Positions 34,236 through 46,321 of a stretch of 64,000 bases of DNA are shown here, in pieces; the first letter of the stretch is position 1, and each line of letters opens with the position of its first letter. The position numbers and the translations under genes are program-made. The stretch is from Apostichopus japonicus (Eukaryota > Echinodermata > Holothuroidea > Aspidochirotida > Stichopodidae). The stretch lies in NCBI RefSeq assembly GCF_037975245.1, contig NC_092576.1:262501-326500 (forward strand). Direction: 5' to 3'. The notes under the pieces were generated by a model. The model had not been told where the DNA came from. It did not search any database and saw only the letters and a list, made by a program, of their open reading frames with translations.

Positions 34236-37200
34236 CTGTAATGTAAACGAGAAAACCAAAAAGCTTAGTGACTCCTTGCAACATTTTACAGTATATGAGA
34301 GCATTTAATGTGAACTGTGCACATACAGTTTTCATACTGAATTAGGTAGATCTACATACCAAGTATGAAGTTCATCTCCATTTTTTATGAGTTATCCTGT
34401 TTCACATTTTATTAACTTCTGTTGACCTCCAAAGAGTAGAATACAGATCATGTGCTCATATGGTGCATCTTTTATACAAATTATGAAGTTCAGGCTAGCT
34501 TTACTCTTGGGTTACAGAATTTAAAAAATGTCCTGATTGCTGAACTCACATGACCTTTGAACCATGCAGAAAGTAATATGATTCTTGTTCTAAGCAAGGT
34601 AGATTCCCATACAAAGTATTAAGTTAATGCAACTTTTCTTTGTTCATTTATCATCATAACAAGATTGTCAGACTTTGACCTCAAATGACCTCTTCCTCTA
34701 CAGAAATACTGGCCTTCTCTGGCTCAAGGTGGATCTTTAATTTGTTCACCTTGTAAAATTGTTTAAGCTTGAAAACTTTTGGACTGGCTTAGAATGTAGA
34801 TCAGGAATACCTTATCAGTCTCCAACTAAAACAGTTCTTGCAAATGCAGCTCTTCCAAATCCATCTATTTGTAAATTTACAAATCTCAATATATGATTCA
34901 TGAATGCTAATTGGGCACAAGAATTAGTCTTTGTTAGATCATACAAATGTTTTTATCAACCAGAAAGCCACTTGGCTTTGTGATTCCTTGTGGTACAAAG
35001 CTCCACATAACTATATGACTAATGTAGAGTGAGTTAACTTCATCCAAGAAATCAGTGAGGAACAAAAAATTTCAGAGATTTCCGGGTTTTATTTGCATCA
35101 CAACCTTGTGAGTTATCAACCATTGAATTCAATGGAAAGGATTTTACAAATAAATATTTTTATTCGGAATTGTTCTAACATCCAAAAAGAACAGTCATAC
35201 TTTGTGAAATATACACACATACGCATAGACATTTTCTTTTATCCATTTTGAGCTAGCAAATCAGCTCTGCCACTGACCATCACTTTAATAGTTGTTATTT
35301 ATATATAATGAATGAGAGTTCATGACACTGAATATACACTGTGCAATATTTTCACATCGTACTACCAAAGTGATCTAGTATAAACCACAGAGAATATGGC
35401 AAGTTTTTAAATAATTTGGTGATTCCTCGAGCCAAGTTTGCCACCATTTGTGATAACCTGCTGACGCCTTGAAGATCAGATGGTGAAAATATAATGGACA
35501 TAGTGGATTTAAAGCAGCTACCTCAGATTTCAATAACTGGATGTCTATATTCTGAAGACCTATAGAGCCCCTTCAAAAACTTAACTATGTAAACCAACAA
35601 AAATCATAGGATCAGAGAACTCACAGATTATTTGTTGCTTTCAGTTTTGAGTTATCATGTTTACAAGGTTGACACCTGATGATGTCATGTGACCTTTGAC
35701 CTCTACCAATTTCAAGAGGATTCATGCACTCATCAAGGCAGATCTACACACTATGCATATGACATTCAAGGAATATGTGCTTCTTGTTATCGTGTTTACA
35801 TATAAGTTATCATGTTTACAATAATTTAGACTTTGATTTAAATATTAATAGTAAATAACCTTTCACCTCCACAAATTGCATAGGGTTCTTGTACTCACCA
35901 AGCTGGTTCTGCTTACCAACTATGAAGTTCAACAAAGATGTACTTTTGAGATATCGCGTTTACAAAGTTTTTAGACTTTTGACCTTGTTTTCCTCTTATG
36001 ACCTTTGACCTTCACAGAATTGAATTGGGCTCTTGTACTCAAGAAGATGAATCCACATACCATGTAATTTTGGGTTACCTTGTTTACCAGCCAATGTCAC
36101 GAATATACACTTGCGCACACACACGTCATTACCATTGCATAGATGCCTCGGGTAAGGAATCAAGACGAACCTAAAATAGATCAACAATTTTACAAAAACA
36201 AAGACAATACAGTAAGCGTATAATTAAAGCTATACAGGGTACACTTGTCATTGCCACTGTTGGTATTAATATTCATGTTACTATAAACTTGTACTTAACA
36301 TTTGTTTAAGTTTAGACAGTTGGATATCTCATCTTTCTATGATCCCTGAGATACACATTCATTGGCCCACACATTTTGCTTACTTGTATCAACTAAAATT
36401 ACTTTCACAATTCCCACATAGTATACTGTTTGATACCACATCTATGGCATGATGCAAATTACATGTCACTTGAATGCATTCAAGAAGTTAGAAAATGTTT
36501 ATCAATTAGGAGGTTTTAAGGGATGGCTCTGTGTAATTTTTCAACAGTTTTAACTTTCAGCGACCTTTCGTCCTTCTCATGAATGAGCTATGTGTCAAAA
36601 GTTGTCTTGTTTGTCTCCTGTGTGCTTTAGAGGACATTTTGCCAAGAGCATAATGCACAGAAACCAATGTTGAAATTGGTCACACAAGCGGTCTATTACA
36701 TGCACAATAATGCAAACAATAGTTTCAAGTCTGTACATTTTGCATTTTAGTGGATGAGTGTCATGATCTTCTGTTTCAAACACATACTTGAATCCATACA
36801 CAAGGGATGACAATAAATGGTTAAGATTCAAACCTGTTTGTTCTTAGGACGATGATGATGATGCTGAAGCAGACGGTGAAGGTGAAGGATACTGAATAAG
36901 TAAAATGCAATACAAAAGGGTAAGTAATAACATGAAACAATCATGAACATTCAATGTACTGTAGTTATGAATGTTTTCATATTGTAGTGGAGTGAACATT
37001 GAATACATAGTCAGCTTTTCCTTTCCCTCCACCCACCTTGTACAGTATATGGCATACTGCTGAACTGTACAATACATTCACAGCATACGGCTTATATAGT
37101 ATCATCCTAACACAGATTCACTTTTATCAAGGAGTTGAGGATTATAGCTAACTTCCTGTGTGTAAATCCTTGGGTCACTCCTTTATCTCCCAAGAAGCTC

Positions 37201-40200
37201 ATATGTCCAGCAAGTAGAACAAGTAGTGGGAGGAAACAACACTAATAATAAACATACATGCAGCTCTTGTGGAAAAGAAAAACAAAGTTAACTAAGCTAT
37301 GGTCATCAGGGCTTCACTTAAGTTAATTTATGATCATGAGGAACAGAACTTAGGGAGCAATCTGCTAAAAACTCTCCTTTTGTAATTTTTTGATTAATTC
37401 TTGAACGTAGGAATTCAAAGTGGTCCCTAGCAACAATTAACTAATAGTACTAGTGCAACTATCAATTTCTATTCAAAACCGTTTGGCCAATGTGAGGTGA
37501 GTGGGATTTGGCCTACTTTCCAAGCAACTGCAACATCAAGTAATACACAGCTATAACGTCAGCTTGGTTGTTAAACTACTGTGCGGTACCTTTCTGTTTA
37601 AAAATGCAGCAATTTTTGTAGATCCTTCCTTAACACACAAAGGTCACCTTGTGTCAACCCATTGACATTTTTGATCGATGAGACGTGAATATAGCATTAA
37701 AACTATAAAAATTCAAAGAGTTTTTTCTTTGCCCATTTTCTCCCCCCAAAATACTAGTTTTTGTACCGTTCTGTTTAAAAATGCAGCAATTTTTGTAGAT
37801 CCTTCGCTGAGGTTCAATGTTTTGTAGGTTTGACTTGACATAACATGACTTTGCAGTCTATATCAGTCTTAATCATTCACTGAGCATTTGTCTAAGGTCA
37901 CATATGGTTCCATTTGAATATTAACCACTCCAGCAATCCAGTAGCCAGGGTAGGGCCCAGGGGGCATATCCCCTCCACTATCAGACTAGTGTTCTCCCAC
38001 CCCCATCCCCTTAATTTTATTTGTCCCACCATCATGTCAACAAAACTTTTTCAAGTAAAAGTAACAGCACATAGGTATTGTGGCCCTCCTTTAATTATCA
38101 GTGCCCTTCCATACATTTTTTATACACCTTCAACTCTGTACCTGCTCCCCATGGTCAAAAACATCTCTGTAAAGCTGTCACCCTACATTTTGTTCCAAAA
38201 ATGTGATCATGTGGCCTTTAGCATTTTACATTATTAAATGCATTGCACACATATAGTTTATAAATCCACACGCCCACTCATTACATGCTCACTCCCACTT
38301 CAAAAATGTCCTTGTGTAGCATGCTGTCACTGATAATACAGTTATATTACTGTTTCTTTGGAATATCTGCTTTAATGCTATATTGACTTCCAAATCAAGC
38401 ATTCCCACCACCACAACCAGTTCCATGCTATTTAGCAATTTACTTACCAATCAGCATGGCCCAGACTAAACCACTTAACTGGGAGTGGTCATCTTTACCT
38501 GCAGAGAGCAACATGAAATATAATGATAAAGGGTGGCTCAAAATGATGGCAGACAACTACAAGTTAAAGCAAATAAGAATGCATATTAATAGTAAAACAT
38601 TTCTTCATGCTTAAGTAATATTGGTGCGTACTACTTCCAAGGAAAGACAAAGCATTCTCTGCCAAACAAGGTATTTTCATATATTTGAAAATAATATGCT
38701 CAAAACGTTTGTGTAATAAGTTATAAGAACTGCATGTCTAGCAAGGTAGCATGCCTAAATATAAATTAGAGTGTGCCCCAATGCAACTGTTTCCTTTAAA
38801 TGGTAACACCTTTAATCAGACCATATATTTATAATTAATAAAAGATGTTTCACACAAGTTTAAAGTTATCACATGTTTACAATGATTTCAGCCTTTGACA
38901 CCTGTTGACCTCACATCGATTTTGACCTCTCTAGCAAACAATCTGGTTCTTCAGAATCTTCTCCAGAAAACAATCTGGAAACAATCTGGTTCTGACTAAG
39001 GTGGATCCACATACCAAGTGTGAAGTTCATTAAACCTGTACTTTTTTATATATCTTGCTTCACCTCTGTTGACCTCATATAACCAATGACCTTTACCAAA
39101 AAAGTAGTATTTTTATACTCACTGAGACTCACCAAACCTTTGCTACTGACGCTTTTTAGTAGGTTTCAGATTTGACCTCTATCAATCTCACATAACCATG
39201 GACCTTCACAGAGAAGGATAGGAGTTTGGTACTAAGGTGGATCAACATACCTATTATGGAATTCATACAACTTTATATTTTGGAGTCACACACACACAAA
39301 CAAATATATGCCATCACTATCACATAGATTCCTTTTGCCTTTGACAAGGAATCAAAAACAAGGATTAAAGCCTTGCCAAATTGAGAATTTAATGCAACAT
39401 GGCTGACAAGATTTCAAGTTTTATGTCATTGCTGAATCCGCATGATCAATAAGTTTCTCGCACTCAAGTGGTCCTGGTTACAAGGTTTTCATACTTTGAC
39501 CAACAGTGACCTCAGATAACCAGTAATGCATGGTGACCTCAGATGACCTTCATCATTACAAAACATTTGGATTTATTTACCTAATAATGTGGATACCCAA
39601 ATTAATTATGAAGCTCAAGATTTACTTGAAATAAAAATGTTTACAGGGTTTTCAGACTTCTGGTGAACTGAAATGACTAACTGTATGACCTCTACTACAA
39701 TCAATATCATATTTGTCATTAAAAATTAGACCCACGATCCAGTATGAAGTTGATCAAAGTTAACTTTTTAATTTATTGTGTCCAGAGACCTCAGATGACC
39801 TTTCTCCTCTACAAAGACAGAAGGTCTGTTAATTACTAAGACAGATCCACGTATTAAATATAAACTTCCCAACCTTAACGTAGAATGTTTTTACAAGAAC
39901 AAGATTTTTTTTTTAATTTTGTCTCCTGGAAATCTTGTGTGACCTTTCAGTCCTATGTTAACCAATACGGACCTGAATCCTTAACAAGGAATGCACATAT
40001 TGAGTGGGCACAAATAATACATCATGTACTCATTGTGTCCTTTATGGTGTACATGCCAAGGATATCACATACATGGATATACACACCATTAATGCTGAAT
40101 ATATCCGTTTGCCTATCAAATGTAGCCTGCCCTACAATGAATGTGAAAAAAACATATAGTAATAGTAGATATTGCTTACTGATTTTAGGAAATAGAAGTT

Positions 40201-43200
40201 CTACTTGAGTTGAAGACACTTCAGGGGAGTCAGCTGGAAGACCGGATACTTTGTATTGAAGAGTCACACGGTTAATTGAGAGACTAGTAACTGTAACAGT
40301 TGAGTTAAGAGTAATGTTCACAGTTCCATCCTCGTTATCGCTCCTGGAAAGTTGATCATCCAGCGATATATCTTCTGATGAGTCAGGAGTGATGATCAAC
40401 CATTGAAGAGAAACTTCTTGTGAGACTCTATGCATGGAACAAGTCAGTACATCTGTTCTCTGTACATCCAACACTACATGTTGCTGACTAGTCAATCCAT
40501 TTATCACTGGGAAGGCTGGAAGGCAGTCAACTAAATGGACAAGATGATAAAACCAATTCTTAAAGAAAGTGAAAAGTGATTACATACAGTATCCAATTCA
40601 TGACAGCAGAACTGCAAATGCAAGTATACTGTTTATCTGTAGTTAAATTATTCCACTTTATTTATCTTCAATAACTTATCAAATACAATGTCTTGTAATG
40701 TCTTGTAATGTAATGTCTTATAACTTATCTTATTGATACTTCACACAAGATCAACCAATGGTTCATAGATCTGAAAGACCGCCACCAGGCCACTATTTTG
40801 GTAATATACTGTCCAATGTCGAAAAATATTAAATAATTAGAGTACATTGCTTCTGCATGTATGTGAACTAAAATGCAGCAACATATGAAAATAAAATGGT
40901 TCAGAAAGCTAGCAAAAGGAGACACTGCCCATTCTCATTAACCATTTTCTATATTGATGCCAGACTTTTCACAGTGATGTCCTGTCAGACTTATCAGGTG
41001 TCCAGAAATGTCTGAGCAGAGAGGACCACTGCCGCAGTGCAACCATTTCACATGTAAGTGTTTCCATTAAAAATGGATTTCCTTTTACTATGTACAGTGT
41101 ATATATCTGTAAATTGATGATTTTGTTCTTTTTTATCTTATATGATCTTCCCCTATCTCTGCACAAGTGACATATTCCTTATAACAGAAGAGATTTTCAC
41201 TCACCGAGGACACATTCCTTGAGTGAAATGTTTCACTTGGGTTTATGATGAAATATTGACTTAGAGATCACATTACCTTGATATCTTCATATATATAATT
41301 GGTAATACAGGATAAATCAAACTGTATATAACCTAATTCTATTGGCTGTAGAACACAGATATCATATGGAAAATACTGCAGCTATTTTGTGTTTAACTCT
41401 AAGTAACAGATTTTTCTACATTAATATAATTTTCATGAGGCTTACAGTTTGCAGGAAGAAGAAGCTCTGCTGTGGTGATCTCTGGGTACCAGTGATCTGC
41501 TGGAGCTGCTACCTTGCAATGGACAGTAACACGGAGAACTGATGGATTGGGGACACTCAGCGTGGAGTGAAGTGCGAGGTCATATGTCCCATCACCATTG
41601 TCCCTTGTGTGAGTGTGATGATCAGTTATGATGATCCCATCAGATGAGGGGTTGATGATGTCCCATTTCAGATACCCATATTTTGGTACTTCATTCCAAG
41701 TGCAAGTCAGTTTATCTTCTCTGTTGATATCCAGGACAACATGCTGCTGATTGGTCAATCCATTATTGTAGGATAACTTTGCCAAAGTCCATCTACAAGA
41801 AAAAACATTCCAAACTTGGTTAAATATTCAATGAATCAATTGCATGGCTGCATTATTGAGCAATTTTGGCAACAATTTCATGAAAGTATGTGATTTTGTT
41901 ATTATGATATAGTAACATTTTACGATTAACGACAATGGCTTACAGTAGTCAAGCGGTGTAATGCAGAACACATGCACACAAGGGTAGCTCAGTGGATTGT
42001 GAATGTCAGTTAGCCTTAGTCAAGAACAAATTACCTGTGAGAGTCTGTCTCTATTCATGGAGAAATGTCAATTTTTTTGATCACTTGGGATGCCCATTGT
42101 TCATTTACCTGTCATGTTCGTGCTGGTAATTTACCTGCCATCAGGAAGTATTAATCCTAATCAAGGAATGTATAGAATTCTAAACCAGAAAGCGAAAATG
42201 CATTGTGGTTTCAATGATAAAACATGAGCAGTTTTCTTCATGAATCTGACGTAATGTATGGTGAGGGTGTGTATGTTTACAAGGGTTTCACAATTTGACC
42301 TCTGATGACCCCAAATGACCTCCAACAAATAAAAATAGGCTTCTTTAAGGTAATGTGGTACTTCTACACACTAAATAAGCAGTCGACCCAAGCTTCCAGT
42401 ATTGAGATATCGTGATAACAAGGTTTTCACAATTGGACCCCTAATGAACCCAAATGACCTTTGACTTCCCCCAACAACAATAGGCTTCTTTACAAAATGT
42501 GGTACTTCTACACACTTAATATGAGGTCTGCCCATGATTCCCTTCGTGAGATATTCTGTTTACAAGGTTTTCACAGTTTGACCCCTGGTGACCCAAAATG
42601 ACCTTAGACCTCCACCAAAAACAAGACTTTTTGTACTCAATGTGGTACTTCTACACACTAATATGAAATTGGTCTGATCTTCCCTTCTTGAGATATCGTG
42701 TTTACAAGCTGGGCGTCACAAAACGCACACACACACCCATACATATGCCATCATGAATGCAAAGGTTGTGATTATCATCGAAACCAAATAATGCTGATCA
42801 GTGGGTGCCTATCAATCACTGTTTTCATTTCCGTTTACAGTTGGGAGTTGTGGTCATGGCAGTGACTGCAGTAGAAATTCTACAGCCATCATTAAAGGTA
42901 CATATATACCAGACCAAGCAATAGATGTGACATATTTTGGTGATTAATTGCTCCTAAAGTATTGCTTCACATTATGTATTAGCCAGATCATACAAACACA
43001 AGTTTACAATGAATTCCTGTATTTGCTTTGAAGCTAAGTTTGTATGCAAAGTTCTCCGAAGCTGCTAATTCATGCTGTGTTTCAGGACAATGGAGGGTTT
43101 TTGTTGCCGACATACTGTAACCATGTGATACTGTAGCTGTGAATCTTTCGACTTCTAGCTATATAGTGAATTTTAGGGTTATTGCTTTTTCCATGATTAC

Positions 43201-46200
43201 GTTTAATATGGGGTTGTAAAGTTGCTCTGATGTGCAAAAGCGATCTTCTTTGACAGCTATAAAGTCAAAATGGGTGAGGTTGAAAATTACCAATAATATT
43301 TTTTTGAAGCAATCTAGTACTATCCTGTGTGTGCAAACAATTTCAGGAGGGTATTTTGCCTAGTTTGAAAGAAAAATCTTTAAAGTTTGAGATTTTCAAG
43401 AGTCGTAATTCCACAATCTATCATGCTAATGTACTTAGAGAATATGAGTTAATTTTTTTAATCCTTAAATATCAGTACTGCACCACTGGTGTAGCTTTGG
43501 CATCTGCATCACAAGTAACTACTTATATGAGTTTTGTGGCAGATGGGGTGTAAATAGTTTACATATGAAGAAAAAGCTATGTAAAACAGAGCTGATTAAT
43601 CAAATGCAATGTTTAACGTTTATGTTAGCTTTAAAACACTTCAACTTACTACTTAAAACAAGAACATCCATAAGATACACTGATGGGAAATAGTTTGCCA
43701 TCTGACCAGCAACCCTGCACTGGAGTGTAAGCCTTCCAATTAAATTGCTGCCAACTGTAATAGTGGATACCAGGGAAACATTGTATGTCCCATCTGTGTT
43801 ATTTACACTGGAATGGATACTGCTCAAAGTAACATCTTGTGGGACATGGTCCAGAAAAACTAGTTCAAGTTCGATGTTAGGTCTGACTCTGTCCATGGTA
43901 CAGTTCAACGGACCAACGCTGTAATCATCAATACCAACATGCTGCTGGTTGGTTAGTCCATTGACCACCGGATAGACAGGTACAGGAAGGACTAAAATTA
44001 TATCAAATAAAATGGAAAGAATAATCAAAAGATAAAACAGTTAAATGTTCACATTGTGAAAGAACAGCTAGGTTCTTCAAAAACCTTTGCTCACATTCAT
44101 GATTACTCATCTAATGTTTGGCAGTAATCCATGCTTGTGACATTTTAGGGCAGCAATATTTCCCTCAGTGAAAGTGCAAAGTCAAAATGGTTTACAGTAC
44201 ATCACAATCATCAGAAATGCAGAATATCTCAAATGGTCATTGGGTATGCTTTCTAATGCTAAGTATATAATGCAGCAATTCACTGTGCATATATTTTTTT
44301 GTGATCTTTATGGCAAAGTTCAACATTTTCAATCAGTTTTGCAGTTAAAGGTTTGCATGTTTTGTGTTAACCTTTGTGTGTACAAAGTTGTGGATTGAGT
44401 AAAGCCCTGGGAATAGTATCTACAGAATTCTGGAAATTGATAACACAAATACTGAGCAGGCTCAAGGCTATAGATTTCTAGCTGAAGCATATATAGCAGT
44501 GATAGACTTAGTTTCTGAAAGTGTCGCTTGAGACGTTACCAAAGAGGAACTGAAAAACAAAATTATTCCATTTGAAACTCATTCTTACCATACAATTTCA
44601 CTTCAATTGTGTAGTGCTCCACATCTGTACGTCTTACAATCCTAGCAGTAAACCTTTGTTCATGTTGGAGTGTGACTTTGTTGATTATCAGGGAACCATT
44701 TAGAAACATGTCATATTCTCCACTCTCATAACCTGGTCCTTGAGTTTGATAATTCTCCACTAGAATAGTAGGACTTCTGTCATCTACATCTTCTCCTATA
44801 GGCCATCCAACAACTCCAAACTCTCCAAAGTCACATGATACCAGACCCTTGGATCCCAGTCTCAGGTATAATTCCTTCTGATCACAAAACTCAGCTAGAA
44901 GAAGTGAAGAATAGTAGTACTGGTAAGCATATTGAATACTAACATTCGAAGAATCAGACAAAACACTATTTACAAAAAACTCTCATTTCTTAGCCAAGCT
45001 CTCAGTGGTTCCTTGCCACATTTTCTTTAAGAACCTGTAATATAACACTGTACAGTACACAAAAACGGTTGGTTTTGTTGAATTCAACTGGTTAGGACAG
45101 TAATTGCACTAAATATTACATAGCAAGTGACAAGGAAACAAAGAAAAGGTTGCATCCACTTGACTGTAACAAAACAAATTATCAAACAGTGGCCCCAGGT
45201 AATTTAAATGAGGTCTTCATACAGAACTATTTGTGGAGTATGTGTAGTTCACAAGCTGTGGACATTTTAACATCAGTGGTGTAAAAATTGTATAACCTCT
45301 ACCACCATTATTTATTTGCTTATTCATGGCACTAACAAAGCTTGAGTTTTCCTTACGCAGGGTGCAACCTTCGCATGTAAACTGCTGTACTTTGTGCATC
45401 ATACTGTAAGTAGCAATTGGAGTTTGACTTTTTTTAATCGACATTGCGTTAAAAGCTATTCACATGGGCCTACTGTCATTTTCTTGGAGATGGTTGTTTT
45501 CAAACACTGCAAAGATTAAAAGCCCAAGGTAAATGTTGGATCAGGTTTTGAGGAATTGCACGTGTGTAGTTGAAACTATGAAGTTCGCACAGACGTATGT
45601 ACTTGCATTAGTGACCTGTGGAATTTAGCGGGAGATATGCACACTGTAGGTACTGGGATTTTTGAAGAGTTGGTTGTTGGAATCACTGCAAGGCCAAAGC
45701 ATGGAGCTACTACGGAGTTGGCTAGTAGGGAAATACACGGGTGGCTGAAAGGGAGAGGGGTAAAAATTGGTTGAAAGGGCAGGGCGGGCAAAATGAGAGG
45801 TGTCAAAACAGCGAAGCTAAGGCACTGGGGCATATGCCCTATATATTTTGTAGCACATTCATGAAGTATAGGCAGTGATTCAATCATATGTTTATAAAGT
45901 ACACTAGTGAAAGTAGGTCATACACTAAATGCAACTGGTGCTCAATCGGGATGGAAGCTTACTTTTACTGGATGTAAACTTTTTGAGGCTTTGCGTCCCT
46001 GGGACGTACAGTATTGTTGAAGTAAAGTTTTTTTATGCCAAATGTAACCACTTTAAATGACATTACTGGTTTTACCCCAACAGTAAAGAGAAAATTCTGG
46101 ACTTTGTACAGTATTGTACAACTAAACCTCCATAACTGGGACATAAAAAGCAACTCTCAGCATGAACATACAGTACTTCTAGAAATACAGACTGGGCTCA

Positions 46201-46321
46201 TGTCATCCATAACTCATACTGAATGTTTTTAAACAGGCACAGTACAGTACTTACTTGTATTGAAAAATTGTAAAAGGTCAATAAATGTGCAGATCCAAAA
46301 TATAAACATGTTCTCTGCCAT
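34178..46321 (-). CDS. Four-Ig-domain type I transmembrane receptor, spliced from eight exons
   Basis: Join (minus): 46321-46255, 44894-44589, 43991-43650, 41814-41446, 40530-40180, 38498-38448, 36891-36834, 34235-34178. The coding length is 1,602 bp, 533 residues plus TGA, with no internal stop. Residues 1-22 form a signal peptide, about 23-124 a V-like Ig domain, 125-238, 239-361 and 362-478 three related Ig-like domains each opening with an NGLT[NS]QQHV motif, 486-511 the transmembrane helix, and 512-533 a charged tail without tyrosine. Phases are 1 at every Ig and stalk boundary and 2 before the tail, and all match. It is likely a cell-surface adhesion or immune-type receptor. I do not recognise the family, and the short tail would need a partner to signal. 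Only domain 3 keeps the full Cys-Trp-Cys set. Confidence 0.85.
34360..34720. repeat. Dispersed GACCTTTGACC repeat in intron 7
   Basis: Blocks TACATACCAAGTATGAAGTTCAT, TTATCCTGTTTCAC, TGTTGACCTCC and CTCACATGACCTTTGAACC are iterated about every 130-145 bp. Confidence 0.7.
34721..35639. other. Intron 7 sequence; no further gene
   Basis: AT-rich, with no exon-like segment recognised on either strand. Confidence 0.45.
35640..36180. repeat. Dispersed GACCTTTGACC repeat with terminal ACACAC..AGGAATC end
   Basis: Iterated units (GTTATCATGTTTACAAGGTT, CATGTGACCTTTGACCTCTACC, ACTATGAAGTTCAAC) end in GCGCACACACACGTCATTACC, then ATTGCATAGATGCCTCGGG and TAAGGAATC. The same terminal block closes the copy at 38860-39350. 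Confidence 0.75.
36181..38447. other. Introns 6 and 7 flanks; no further gene apart from exon 7
   Basis: Outside exon 7 (36834-36891) nothing is recognised. A CAGTAGCCAGGGTAGGGCCC stretch at 37940 looks like a hAT terminus, but no partner end was found. TTTCTGTTTAAAAATGCAGC with AATTTTTGTAGATCCTTC repeats at 37590 and 37770. Confidence 0.5.
36834..36891 (-). CDS. Exon 7: second half of transmembrane helix
   Basis: After acceptor ATTTTACTTATTCAG the exon encodes VSFTFTVCFSIIIIVLRTN, completing the helix and adding the basic stop-transfer residues. The donor CAG|GTTTGA is weak; reading through instead gives RTNRFES and a TAA at once, so an alternative shorter tail is possible. Confidence 0.7.
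38448..38498 (-). CDS. Exon 6: stalk and first half of transmembrane helix
   Basis: Acceptor TTGCTCTCTGCAG and donor G|GTAAGT bound 51 bp, phase 1-1, encoding KDDHSQLSGLVWAMLI. The exon is short, but both splice sites are strong and both phases match the neighbours. Confidence 0.75.
38860..39350. repeat. Dispersed GACCTTTGACC repeat in intron 5
   Basis: Three to four diverged units (TTATCACATGTTTACAATG, TGTTGACCTCACATCGA, ATACCAAGTGTGAAGTTCAT) end in ACACACACAAACAAATATATG and CCATCACTATCACATAGATT with CAAGGAATC. Confidence 0.75.
39460..39860. repeat. Dispersed GACCTTTGACC repeat, second copy in intron 5
   Basis: Units GGTTACAAGGTTTTCATACT, CAGTGACCTCAGATAACC and AATTATGAAGCTCAAG. More diverged than its neighbour and lacking the ACACAC terminal block. 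Confidence 0.65.
40180..40530 (-). CDS. Exon 5: Ig-like domain D4
   Basis: Acceptor TGTCCATTTAG and donor A|GTAAGC bound 351 bp, phase 1-1. Motifs are PVINGLTSQQHVV, LTCSMHRV, SLQWLIITP, NEDGTVNITL and VTLQYKVSG. The second cysteine is a tyrosine. DCLP near the start could supply a different cysteine. Confidence 0.83.
41446..41814 (-). CDS. Exon 4: Ig-like domain D3
   Basis: The donor T|GTAAGC is clear. The acceptor is uncertain: TTTTCTTGTAG at 41793 has the better pyrimidine tract but gives a 347-bp exon that breaks the frame, while TTAACCAAG at 41815 gives 369 bp in phase 1 and an open frame, so I use the latter. Motifs are NGLTNQQHV, LTCTWNEV, YLKWDIINP, NGDGTYDLAL and VTVHCKVAAP, with cysteines and tryptophan all present. 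Confidence 0.75.
42240..42775. repeat. Tandem 140-145-bp units of the dispersed repeat in intron 3
   Basis: ACAAGG[GT]TTTCACA anchors lie at about 42278, 42418 and 42563, with a final ACAAGCTGGGCGTCAC at about 42704. GTGGTACTTCTACACACT recurs once per unit. It ends in a CACACACACCCATACATATG block followed by GCCATCATGAATGCAAAGG, as in the other copies. These copies are the most regular and probably the youngest. Confidence 0.85.
42776..43649. other. Intron 3 sequence; no gene recognised
   Basis: The plus frame at 43329-43553 has no recognisable domain. Confidence 0.45.
43650..43991 (-). CDS. Exon 3: Ig-like domain D2
   Basis: Acceptor TATAATTTTAG and donor A|GTAAGT bound 342 bp, phase 1-1. 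It opens VVNGLTNQQHV; the first cysteine is in PLNCTMDRV and the second in LTLQCRVAG. The core tryptophan is replaced by a leucine (ELELVFLD). Confidence 0.85.
44589..44894 (-). CDS. Exon 2: V-like Ig domain D1
   Basis: Acceptor CTTCTTCTAG and donor G|GTAAGA bound 306 bp, phase 1-1. Key residues are the first cysteine in GLVSCDFGEF, tryptophan in VVGWPIG and SLIINKVTLQHEQRF. Where a second cysteine is expected (RFTARIV) there is alanine, so the domain lacks the standard disulfide. Confidence 0.82.
44895..46254. other. Intron 1 of the Ig-receptor gene
   Basis: Several short open frames on both strands, none with a recognised domain. No extra Ig-like exon was found. Confidence 0.5.
46255..46321 (-). 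CDS. Exon 1: signal peptide
   Basis: The ATG opens MAENMFIFWICTFIDLLQFF, a hydrophobic leader, and ends A|GTAAGTAC, phase 1. A second in-frame ATG lies five codons in. The start is chosen because it is the first ATG that gives a leader joining in frame to the Ig exon at 44894. Confidence 0.75.

Noticed and set aside
43329-43553. 74-codon plus open frame inside the Ig-receptor intron
   Set aside because: Antisense to a convincing gene and without recognisable similarity.
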